Assembly (NCBI RefSeq): GCF_005796185.1 | Contig: NZ_VAHM01000014.1 | Coordinates: forward strand, 38,938 to 102,937 | Reading direction: 5' to 3' | Source of the DNA: Pseudarthrobacter sp. NamB4 | Lineage (GTDB): Bacteria; Actinomycetota; Actinomycetes; Actinomycetales; Micrococcaceae | Length of the DNA: 64,000 bases | Shown here: in pieces, positions 29,305 to 36,623 of the stretch | Position numbering within the stretch: position 1 is the stretch's first letter | How the letters are laid out: each line of letters begins with the position of its first letter | Translations under genes and position numbers: made by a program | The notes under the pieces: generated by a model | Seen by the model: the letters and a program-made list of their open reading frames with translations, nothing else | Database searches by the model: none | Told to the model about the DNA's origin: nothing

Positions 29305-30600
29305 TTAGCCGAGGTTCGAGTTGACCTCTTGGATGAAGCCCTTGGCAGCGTCCTGCGGTGCGATCTTTCCGAACAGGACATCCGTGTTGAAGCGGTTCAG
29401 GACCTCCATCGTGGCCGAAGATCCCGCGGGGAACGGCAGCGGCGGTTCAATGTCCATCTCGGCAATGCGGTCCAGGTATTCGGCTTCCTTCTGCTGTGAC
29501 TCCTTCAACAGGGGAGTGATGGCGGCCTTGAGTTCGGTGTTGGCCGGCATGCCGCGGTCGCTCTTGATCTTGGTGGCGGCGTCCAAGTTGTTCACCAGAT
29601 AGTTGATGAACATGGCTGCTTCCTTGGAATTCGCGGACTTGGACGAGATGGCGTACTCCATGGAGGACCGCAGCCAGGTACCGGGCGTCTTGCTCTCGCC
29701 CGGCAGCTTCATCATGACCAGGGGCGACCCGGAGTAGGAGTTCATCTGGTTGCTCCACGAGATCTTCATGCCCTGCTTGCCCTGGCCCATGAGGGTCATC
29801 TCGGGCTGGGCCGAGCCGTCCTCCACAGTCTGCGAAGCGGAGGGGGCTCCGCCGGTTTCCATCAGCTTCTTGTTCAGCTCGAAATACTTGGCGGCGGTAT
29901 CCTCGCTGATGCCCAGCTTCTTGCCGTCATCCGTGTAGAGGTCCTCGCCGTGCTGGCGCGCCCACACGGCCAGGAAGGAGTCGTTGGCCATGGGGGTGGT
30001 GCCGAACGTTCCCGCCGGTGACTTTTTGGTGATCTCCGCGGCGATTTCGGCGTAGTCGTCCCAAGTCCATGTTTCATCATCCGGCAGCTGCACGCCTGCT
30101 GCTTCGAAGACCTTGGGGTCAATCACCATGGACATGGCGTTGACGCCGGCGGTGATGGTGTATTGCTTGTCCTCGATCTTGCCCAGGTCAACGGTGCCCT
30201 CGGCGAACATCGACGTATCAATTTGGTCCTTGACCCTGTCCAGGTCCAGCAGCACGCCACGGCTTGCATACTCGCTGGGGTAGGCGCCGCTCATGGCGAA
30301 GACGTCGGGCGTGGTGCCGCCGGCGATCTGCGTGGCCATCTTGTCCCAGTAGGAGCTGAACTCGGTGTTCTCGCCCTGCACCTTAATGGTGGGGTTCGCG
30401 GCCTCGAAGTCCTTAATCACGTCAAGGGTTGTCTTTGCCCGTGAGTCGTTGCCCCACCAGGCAAATCGGATGCTGACGGGATCTTCTACGGTTCCCACCT
30501 TTCCCGCTTCCGGATTGCTGCCGCAACCGCTGAGAACGATGGCCAGGGCTGCCGTCGCCCCTGCGATCCCCATGACTGATTTCGTGAGACGTAACCGCAT
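29305..30600 (-). CDS. Sugar ABC transporter solute-binding lipoprotein (CUT1)
   Basis: 431 residues. Signal peptide MRLRLTKSVMGIAGATAALAI with lipobox VLSGC. The mature protein begins with the CUT1 pattern VSIRFAWWGNDSRAKTTLDVIKDFEAANP and contains WGRRQ-like helices typical of extracellular solute-binding family 1. ATG 30600 is preceded by AGGGGCAGGA; the open frame continues further upstream but without signal-peptide logic. It leads the minus-strand operon (binding protein, esterase, Gfo-DUF6807, M24) and is divergent from the permease pair, with palindromic boxes in between. Confidence 0.92.
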   Translation of the reverse strand: MRLRLTKSVMGIAGATAALAIVLSGCGSNPEAGKVGTVEDPVSIRFAWWGNDSRAKTTLDVIKDFEAANPTIKVQGENTEFSSYWDKMATQIAGGTTPDVFAMSGAYPSEYASRGVLLDLDRVKDQIDTSMFAEGTVDLGKIEDKQYTITAGVNAMSMVIDPKVFEAAGVQLPDDETWTWDDYAEIAAEITKKSPAGTFGTTPMANDSFLAVWARQHGEDLYTDDGKKLGISEDTAAKYFELNKKLMETGGAPSASQTVEDGSAQPEMTLMGQGKQGMKISWSNQMNSYSGSPLVMMKLPGESKTPGTWLRSSMEYAISSKSANSKEAAMFINYLVNNLDAATKIKSDRGMPANTELKAAITPLLKESQQKEAEYLDRIAEMDIEPPLPFPAGSSATMEVLNRFNTDVLFGKIAPQDAAKGFIQEVNSNLG

Positions 30601-30649
30601 TGTCCTGCCCCTTAAGTCTTGTGATCTTATTCGTAGTGCCGGGTCCGAC

Positions 30650-30707
30650 AGAAAACGTTTTCTCAAAAACTAACAAAGGGCTATACAGGAGTCAAGAAAG
30701 CGTTTAC
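30650..30707. promoter_or_regulatory. Paired LacI-type boxes in a divergent promoter region
   Basis: AGAAAACGTTTTCT at 30650-30663 is a perfect 14-bp palindrome; GAAAGCGTTTAC at 30696-30707 is a one-sided match. The centres are 45 bp apart. They lie 50 bp upstream of the binding-protein gene (-) and upstream of the small ORF/permease unit (+), so one complex could control both. Confidence 0.7.
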
Positions 30708-30861
30708 TTTGGTACCGAGCCGCTTTTCAAATCCGTACCGTCCGGGGGAGCGGGGAGCCCGCCGTCAGTACCTTGGCGGGAAATCCCGGCCCCGGCGGAG
30801 CGCACCTATCGCCCCCGGTGATACCAAGAACGTGGAGGCCACGATGACCAAAGGAGACCAC

Positions 30862-30951
30862 ATGGCCGCTAAGCACATACCCAGGACACCGCGCCCGGCA
30901 GGCCTGCCGGCAGTGGCGGGTCCGGCTCCAGGGATGGGGCTGCAGCAGTGA
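30862..30951 (+). CDS. Possible 29-residue ORF coupled to the permease gene
   Basis: ATG 30862 is preceded by the excellent Shine-Dalgarno AAGGAGA. The frame encodes MAAKHIPRTPRPAGLPAVAG..., rich in Pro and Ala, and its TGA (30949-30951) overlaps the GTG start of the permease (GTGA). This could be a leader that feeds ribosomes to the permease, or a truncated remnant. The 30.6-30.95 kb gap otherwise holds only the boxes. Confidence 0.4.
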   Translation: MAAKHIPRTPRPAGLPAVAGPAPGMGLQQ

Positions 30952-31892
30952 GCGCCATCAGCGAACTCAGCTCCATCACCCGGCGGAAGGGCAAGGCCAC
31001 CGCCGAAGAGAAGAAGGCCAACGGCCGGGACAACAAGGCAGCGTATATCTTCCTGCTGCCATGGCTGGTGGGCCTCATTGCCATCACCATCGGCCCCATG
31101 CTGATGTCCCTCTACCTGTCCTTCACGGACTACAACCTGCTCCAGCCCCCGGAATGGACGGGCTTGGACAACTTCACCCGGATGCTCAGTGATGCCCGGC
31201 TGCATAACTCGCTCGGCGTTACCTTTACCTACGTCTTCATCGGCGTGCCGCTCCAGCTTGCCGTGGCGCTCCTTATTGCGCTGGTGCTGGACAAGGGGCT
31301 GCGCGGCCTGCCGTTCTACCGCTCGGTGTTCTACCTGCCGTCCCTGCTGGGCGGCTCGGTGGCAGTTGCCATACTCTGGAAGCAGATCTTCGGCACCACC
31401 GGCCTGGTGAACCAAGTCCTGGCAATGTTCGGCATCCAGGGTCCCGGCTGGATTTCAGACCCCAGCACGGCGCTGGGCTCCATCATCCTGCTGCACGTCT
31501 GGACCTTCGGCGCCCCGATGATCATCTTCCTGGCGGGGCTGCGGCAGATCCCAACGATGTACTACGAGGCCGCAAAGGTGGACGGCGCAACCACGCTCCA
31601 GCAGTTCTGGCGGATCACCATGCCAATGCTGAGCCCCATCATCTTCTTCAACCTGGTGCTGCAGATCATCGGATCCTTCCAGTCGTTCACCCAGGCGTTC
31701 ATCGTCTCGGGCGGCAACGGCGGCCCCTCGGATTCCACGATGTTCTTCACCCTGTACCTATACCAAAAGGGATTTGGCCAGTTCGACATGGGCTACGCAT
31801 CCGCCATGGCCTGGGTCCTGCTGGTGATCATCGGCGTCTTCACCGCCATCAACTTCATCGCTTCTAAGTATTGGGTTTTCTATGACGACTAA
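30948..31892 (+). CDS. Sugar ABC transporter permease (MalF-like, CUT1)
   Basis: 314 residues with six membrane segments. First helix AAYIFLLPWLVGLIAITIGPMLMSLYLSF; the cytoplasmic EAA loop reads YYEAAKVDGATTLQQFWRITMPMLSP, which docks the ATPase. Starts at GTG 30948, coupled to the small ORF ahead and overlapping the MalG-type gene by 11 bp. No ATP-binding subunit is encoded in the window, so a shared MsmX/UgpC-type ATPase encoded elsewhere is needed. Confidence 0.92.
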   Translation: MSAISELSSITRRKGKATAEEKKANGRDNKAAYIFLLPWLVGLIAITIGPMLMSLYLSFTDYNLLQPPEWTGLDNFTRMLSDARLHNSLGVTFTYVFIGVPLQLAVALLIALVLDKGLRGLPFYRSVFYLPSLLGGSVAVAILWKQIFGTTGLVNQVLAMFGIQGPGWISDPSTALGSIILLHVWTFGAPMIIFLAGLRQIPTMYYEAAKVDGATTLQQFWRITMPMLSPIIFFNLVLQIIGSFQSFTQAFIVSGGNGGPSDSTMFFTLYLYQKGFGQFDMGYASAMAWVLLVIIGVFTAINFIASKYWVFYDD

Positions 31893-32829
31893 GCTTGAGA
31901 CGCTGCCCACCCCGGAGAAGAAGTCTGCCGGCGCGGGCAAGCCAACGAACCGCCGCAAGCCCAAAATCAGGGAGTCCCGCGGCACCCTGGCCTTCAGCCG
32001 GGCGCAGCGCACCAAAGCCCTGATGAAGCACGGGATCCTGATCCTCGCCGGCGGGCTGATGATCTACCCCCTGCTCTGGATGGTTGTTTCATCGCTTCGC
32101 CCCAACGAGCTGATCTTTCGCGAGCCCGGCCTGTGGCTCAACAGCCTGGAGATGAGCAACTACACCTCCGGCTGGTCTGCCCTGACCCACCCCTTCGGCC
32201 ACTACATGATCAACTCGGCCATTGTGGTGGTTGGATCCATTCTGGGCAATCTGATTTCGTGCTCCATGGCTGCCTATGCGTTCGCCCGGCTGCAGTTCAC
32301 GGCCAAGAAACTGCTGTTCGGCATCATGCTTTTGACCATCATGCTGCCGTTCCACGTGGTGATCGTTCCGCAGTACATCCTGTTCTCCCAGATCGGCTGG
32401 GTGAACACCTTCTGGCCGCTGATCGTGCCCAAGCTGCTCGCCACCGAAGCGTTCTTCGTCTTCCTGATGGTGCAGTTCATCCGCGGCATCCCGCGGGAGC
32501 TCGACGAGGCTGCCCGTATTGACGGGGCAGGACACCCCCGCATCTTCCTGCGCGTCATCCTGCCGCTGATGGTGCCGGCGCTGGCCACCACCACCATTTT
32601 CACGTTCATCTGGACCTGGAACGACTTCTTCGGAGCACTGATTTACCTGACGGATCCGGACATGTTCACCGTTCCGGTGGCACTGCGGGCCTTCGTTGAT
32701 TCACAGTCGGCGACGAGCTGGGGATCGCTGTTTGCGATGTCCATCGTTTCGCTCCTACCGGTCTTCCTGGTGTTCCTCTTCGGCCAGCGGTTCCTCATCA
32801 AGGGCATCGCCACCACCGGCATCAAGTAG
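31882..32829 (+). CDS. Sugar ABC transporter permease (MalG-like, CUT1)
   Basis: 315 residues. About 50 polar residues precede the first helix (KHGILILAGGLMIYPLLWMVVSSL). The EAA loop is LDEAARIDGAGHPRIFLRVILPLMVP. Partner of the preceding MalF-type subunit. Two hairpins follow its stop, yet the next gene is another binding protein with its own operator, so the pair may be served by either of two binding proteins. Confidence 0.92.
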   Translation: MTTKLETLPTPEKKSAGAGKPTNRRKPKIRESRGTLAFSRAQRTKALMKHGILILAGGLMIYPLLWMVVSSLRPNELIFREPGLWLNSLEMSNYTSGWSALTHPFGHYMINSAIVVVGSILGNLISCSMAAYAFARLQFTAKKLLFGIMLLTIMLPFHVVIVPQYILFSQIGWVNTFWPLIVPKLLATEAFFVFLMVQFIRGIPRELDEAARIDGAGHPRIFLRVILPLMVPALATTTIFTFIWTWNDFFGALIYLTDPDMFTVPVALRAFVDSQSATSWGSLFAMSIVSLLPVFLVFLFGQRFLIKGIATTGIK

Positions 32830-32832
32830 TCA

Positions 32833-32909
32833 CACTGCTGGTCCGGCTGGCAAGGCCTGCCGTCATCACCAGCAGTGCGAACCGGACGCCCGTTCGTCGC
32901 GACGGGCGT
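32833..32909 (+). terminator. Two consecutive hairpins after the permease pair
   Basis: CACTGCTGGT (32833-32842) pairs perfectly with ACCAGCAGTG (32868-32877); ACGCCCGT (32886-32893) pairs with ACGGGCGT (32902-32909). They begin 4 bp after the stop. Termination is inferred; there is no strong U-tract. Confidence 0.6.
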
Positions 32910-32962
32910 TCCCGCCGTCCCCCTTGCCACCCTCCCGAAAACTGCCGCGCGAAACCTTGTAT

Positions 32963-32981
32963 TACAAGTTTGGCACTTGTA
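32963..32981. promoter_or_regulatory. 19-bp palindrome upstream of the second binding-protein gene
   Basis: TACAAGT-TTGGC-ACTTGTA: perfect 7-bp arms, 5-bp spacer. It differs from the LacI boxes, so it may bind another factor or overlap the promoter. Confidence 0.4.
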
Positions 32982-32993
32982 GCATTAGTTCCA

Positions 32994-33005
32994 GAAAGCG
33001 GTTTC
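32994..33005. promoter_or_regulatory. LacI-type box upstream of the second binding-protein gene
   Basis: GAAAGCGGTTTC, a full match to the island-wide GAAAnCGnTTTC pattern, 66 bp before GTG 33072. Confidence 0.65.
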
Positions 33006-33071
33006 GTGTTTTTTCCCAGCATCAAAGGCACCATTCCCCAACACCTGGATCAAAGAAGATCGGAGTTACCA

Positions 33072-34421
33072 GTGCAGCTTTTTCCCCGCCCTGCGTCTGC
33101 CCGGCAACCGGCAGAGCGCCGTTCCCGTGGTGCACACCGCTTCCGTAAGACGGGCGTCGTAGCCGCCGCGGCCGCCGTCATGGCCCTCAGCGCCTGCGGC
33201 GGAGGATCCTCCACGCCGAATGCCGACGGTCCTGTTGAACTGCGGTTCTCCTGGTGGGGCGGCGACAAGCGCGCCCAGCTGACCCAGGAAGCCATCAAGC
33301 AGTTCGAGGCTGAAAACCCCAACATCAAAATCAAGCCGGAATTCGGCGACTGGAGCGGCTACTGGGACAAGCTGGCTACCCAGGTGGCTGCCAACGATGC
33401 CCCGGACATCATCCAGATGGATGAAAAGTACATTACCGAGTACTCCAGCCGCGGTGCCCTGCTTGATCTTTCCAAGTACGAGATCGACACCTCCAAACTC
33501 GACGAGGCTGCACTTAACGCGGGCAAGAGCGAGGACGGACTGACCGGCATCGCCGCCGGCATCAACGCAGCCACCATTCTGGCGAACCCCGCTGTCTTTG
33601 AAGCCGCGGGCGTCCCATTGCCGGATGACTCTACCTGGACCTGGGAAGACTTCGGACGCATCGCAGCGGAAATTACGGAGAAGTCACCCAAGGGGACCTA
33701 CGGTGCCGCCGCCTACGGAACGGACGAGGCTTCGCTGGGAGTCTGGCTTAGGCAGAATGGCAAGTCGCTCTACACCTCGGACGGCGAGCTGGGCTTCGAG
33801 CCGGCCGACATTGCTGAATGGTGGGCGTTCCTGAAGGAGCTCAGCGCGAAGAAGGCCGTGCCTTCGGCATCCGAAGTTGTTGAAGCCGAGGCCGCCCCGC
33901 TGGATCAGAGCGGATTGGCCACGGGCAAGAATGCAATGGCCTTCTGGTGGTCCAACCAGGCACCCGCACTCGAAAAGGCCTCCGGCGGAGACCTGAAGAT
34001 CATGCGGTTCCCCACCAAGACCGGTTCCGCGGATGATGCTGGGCTTTGGTACAAGGCATCGCAGTTCTGGTCAGCCTCCTCACGCACCAAGCACCCCGAG
34101 GAAACCGCCAAATTCATCGACTTCCTGACCAACAACGTCAAGGCCGGCGAAACCCTCCTGGCAGACCGCGGCGTGTACCCGAACTCCGAGGTCCGCGCAG
34201 CCATCGAGTCGAAGCTGACTCCGGCAGACGTCAAGGTGGTCAAGTTCATCGATCAGATCAAGGACGAGTTGGGCGAGGCTCCCGCCCCGCCGCCCAAGGG
34301 TGCCGGCTCGATTCAGGAGATCATCAAGCGGTACACCTCGGAAGTTCTCTTCGAACGGCTGTCCCCCGAAGACGCCGGCAAGAAGGCCCATGACGAGATG
34401 AAGTCGGCCATCAGCAGCTAG
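33072..34421 (+). CDS. Sugar ABC transporter solute-binding lipoprotein (CUT1)
   Basis: 449 residues from GTG 33072, which follows CGGAG; an upstream in-frame extension has no signal-peptide logic. The signal peptide is long, with a basic n-region (RRSRGAHRFRK), a hydrophobic core VVAAAAAVMAL and lipobox ALSAC. The mature start VELRFSWWGGDKRAQLTQEAIKQFEAENPNIKI is very like the binding protein at 29.3 kb, suggesting related ligands. It has its own LacI-type box and a strong terminator behind it, so it forms a single-gene unit. Confidence 0.92.
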   Translation: MQLFPRPASARQPAERRSRGAHRFRKTGVVAAAAAVMALSACGGGSSTPNADGPVELRFSWWGGDKRAQLTQEAIKQFEAENPNIKIKPEFGDWSGYWDKLATQVAANDAPDIIQMDEKYITEYSSRGALLDLSKYEIDTSKLDEAALNAGKSEDGLTGIAAGINAATILANPAVFEAAGVPLPDDSTWTWEDFGRIAAEITEKSPKGTYGAAAYGTDEASLGVWLRQNGKSLYTSDGELGFEPADIAEWWAFLKELSAKKAVPSASEVVEAEAAPLDQSGLATGKNAMAFWWSNQAPALEKASGGDLKIMRFPTKTGSADDAGLWYKASQFWSASSRTKHPEETAKFIDFLTNNVKAGETLLADRGVYPNSEVRAAIESKLTPADVKVVKFIDQIKDELGEAPAPPPKGAGSIQEIIKRYTSEVLFERLSPEDAGKKAHDEMKSAISS

Positions 34422-34497
34422 TCTTCACACCGCCGAAACGGCTCAGACCGTAGGGTAAACGCCTCCTCCACCCAACAGTGTCCGACGGCGGTGGCAG

Positions 34498-34538
34498 CTC
34501 CGCCCCGGCAGGAACCTTGGGTTCCTTCCGGGGCGGAG
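34498..34538. terminator. Strong hairpin after the second binding-protein gene
   Basis: CTCCGCCCCGG (34498-34508) pairs with CCGGGGCGGAG (34528-34538), extended inwards by GGAAC / GTTCC. It is followed by TGTTTAA. It lies between a plus-strand gene and a minus-strand fragment and could work both ways. Confidence 0.75.
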
Positions 34539-34542
34539 GTGT

Positions 34543-34860
34543 TTAACCGATGTCTTTGGCCGTCAGGGTCCGCGGCCATGAGTCCAATCCGTGCCGCTTC
34601 TCCCGAAGGACGACTCTGACGTGCTCTGCAGTCCATTCCCGCTCCGGCGAGAGTATCCACGAGTATGTAGGCAACGGCTTACCCGGTCCGGTGAAAACCC
34701 AAGCCCTTTCTCCACGCTGGTAGGTCGCCAGTTCGATTTCGAGGCATGGGGGATCGTCGGCAACGGATTCCATGCGGATTGCACGAAAGAGCTGACTGGC
34801 TGCCACCTCAATGTCCTGCATGCGCTGCAGGTCTTCTGGTTTCGCTGCCCGAATCACCAA
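34543..34860 (-). pseudogene. GNAT acetyltransferase remnant, N-terminal part only
   Basis: The first ~58 residues (VIRAAKPEDLQRMQDIEVAASQLFRAIRM..., AYQRG-like helix, ERAWVFTG) match the start of a common GNAT family in which strand beta4 and the Q/RxxGxG/A acetyl-CoA loop should follow. Instead the frame continues into unrelated sequence (PTYSWILSPEREW...) and stops at 105 residues, so the acetyl-CoA-binding core is missing. Probably a truncated gene joined to other DNA. The 34.86-35.0 kb stretch upstream contains no recognisable gene. Confidence 0.55.
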
Positions 34861-34998
34861 ATCAGTATCGCTTGGACCAGCAACGAGTGGATGGCCTGGA
34901 GTTCCAGTTGCGGCTGTCAGCGTTCGATGGGCGGTATGACTCGCCCAAGGACCTCGACGGCATGTCTCGTTGACGTCTTATCCTCCTTGGGACGCCGG

Positions 34999-36411
34999 TC
35001 ACCCCGCTGGTGGCAGGGCCGCAGAGGCATGCTGTGGCCAAGTGACTTCGGCCCATCCATTGTTCGCCCCAATGTTCCTCGGAAGGGGAGGTGCCATTGA
35101 CCGGTAGGTGCGACCGGTGGGTGTTCGAAGTACTACCGAATGCCTGATTCCGGCCGCTGGTTTGGCTGTCCAGCCGGGTGTTTCTTTCGTGTGGTTGCAG
35201 GCTTCGCAGAGGCCTTGGCCGTTGGCTGCGGTGGTTGGGCCGTCGTTGTGCCGGGGGATGATGTGGTCGTGGTGCCGGATGGGCGCGTCGCAGTAGGGGG
35301 TGCGGCAGGTGTCGTCCCGGACCTGGAGGAACCGGCGGAGCCCTGGCGGGAAGAGCCGGGCCTTGGAGTCCATCGCGACGAGTTCCCCCGTGCCGGGGGC
35401 GGTGTACAGCCGACGAAGGTACGTGGCCGACTCCCGGCTGTTCGCGACGTCCGGGGTAGACCCGTTGGTCTTGGTCGCGCCGCGTGTTCCTTCCAGCACA
35501 GCTTTCCTGGCCCATTCGGCGGGAACGATCCCGTACCCGGTGAGCCGGGCCGGTTCGGTGTCGCCCTGGAAGAGGGTACGGTCGGTCATGACGAGCTGGA
35601 CCTCTATGCTGCTGATCCCGCCGGGGGTGCCGGTGACGCGTTCGACCAGGGTGTCGGCCATGATTTGGCCCTTGGACCGCTCATCACCCGAGGACCTCAA
35701 GGTCTCGGCGTCGCGGGTGAGCGCCGCGTACACGGCGACGCCCTGGGCCACCGGGAGCAGGGCGGTCAGGTAGGTCATGGTGTCCGGCGCCGGTCGCAAC
35801 GAGACAGTTCGTTCGGTCACGGCGTGGGCTGCCCGCTTCGCCACCGACCGCGGGTCCCGCCGGTACGCCGCGGCCCTGACAGCACTGATGATGGCCCGGT
35901 CCCCGGCCCCATCGAAGATGCCGGTGTCGGCGGCGAGCTCCTCATCCACCGCGCACCGGTCCCCGGCGGACAGGCACGCGGTTTCCTTCACCACCAACGT
36001 GGCGCGCCACTCGTTCAGCTGACCGGACGCCAAAGCTGCCAGGGTGCGGGGCATCTCGGTCACCAAAGCCTTCGCCAATCCCAGGAGCCTGCCACCCCGG
36101 GCAGGGGACTCCCGCCGGGCAAGAGCTATCTCGGCCGCGACCCCGGCACCCAGCTCATGAGCGGGGACACCGGCAGCAGCCTGCTCCCGCCTCCTCGCCA
36201 GGTCAAAGGCAACCTCAATCAGGGCCTGCCTCGCAGCCAAAGCCGACTTCGCATCCTCCAGCTCCCGGATCTGATCGATCATTCCCCGCGCATCAGGGGC
36301 AACAGGCACAGAACCAGGCATCCCAAGAACCCCGGCCACGGAAGGGACACCGGCAACAGAACAAACCTCACGATCCCAGTCCACCGCCGCCGCCTCCCCA
36401 AACGTCTCCAT
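34999..36411 (-). CDS. DUF222 / HNH-endonuclease domain protein
   Basis: 470 residues. The N-terminal two-thirds are the helical DUF222 (13E12-type) region ([22 protein letters not shown]-type repeats, [25 protein letters not shown]). The C-terminus is an HNH nuclease: [41 protein letters not shown], with all HNH residues present. Such genes occur in many copies in Actinobacteria and are linked to mobile or rearrangement-prone sites; their role is unknown. ATG 36411 (METFGE) was preferred to the longer frame. It sits between a truncated gene and a tandem repeat. Confidence 0.88.
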   Translation of the reverse strand: METFGEAAAVDWDREVCSVAGVPSVAGVLGMPGSVPVAPDARGMIDQIRELEDAKSALAARQALIEVAFDLARRREQAAAGVPAHELGAGVAAEIALARRESPARGGRLLGLAKALVTEMPRTLAALASGQLNEWRATLVVKETACLSAGDRCAVDEELAADTGIFDGAGDRAIISAVRAAAYRRDPRSVAKRAAHAVTERTVSLRPAPDTMTYLTALLPVAQGVAVYAALTRDAETLRSSGDERSKGQIMADTLVERVTGTPGGISSIEVQLVMTDRTLFQGDTEPARLTGYGIVPAEWARKAVLEGTRGATKTNGSTPDVANSRESATYLRRLYTAPGTGELVAMDSKARLFPPGLRRFLQVRDDTCRTPYCDAPIRHHDHIIPRHNDGPTTAANGQGLCEACNHTKETPGWTAKPAAGIRHSVVLRTPTGRTYRSMAPPLPRNIGANNGWAEVTWPQHASAALPPAG

Positions 36412-36498
36412 ACACAAAGTCTTCCAGCTGGGGCAGAGAAAAACCGGTGCCACCGACGCTATGTGGATAATTGCACCAAGGCCTCGGCAACGTGCCAA

Positions 36499-36588
36499 GG
36501 AGGCGCCGCCGTCGTCCTCCAGTCAGGCAGGGGGAGGCGCCGCCGTCGTCCTCCAACCACACCGGGCGAGGCGCCGCCGCCCAGCCAA
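36499..36588. repeat. 34-bp tandem repeat, two full units and one partial
   Basis: Units start at 36499 and 36533 and share 23 identical bases (GGAGGCGCCGCCGTCGTCCT then CCA); a third, degenerate unit begins at 36567 with GAGGCGCCGCCG. Each unit can fold (GGAGG...CCTCC). The 36.41-36.62 kb gap has no other feature that I can see. Confidence 0.8.
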
Positions 36589-36623
36589 AAGAACCAGCCG
36601 CGGCACCACCAACGAGGAAGGCG

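Noticed and set aside
36499..36588. A short CRISPR array
   Set aside because: Repeat units are directly adjacent with about 11 bp of variable sequence, too short for spacers, and there are no cas genes.
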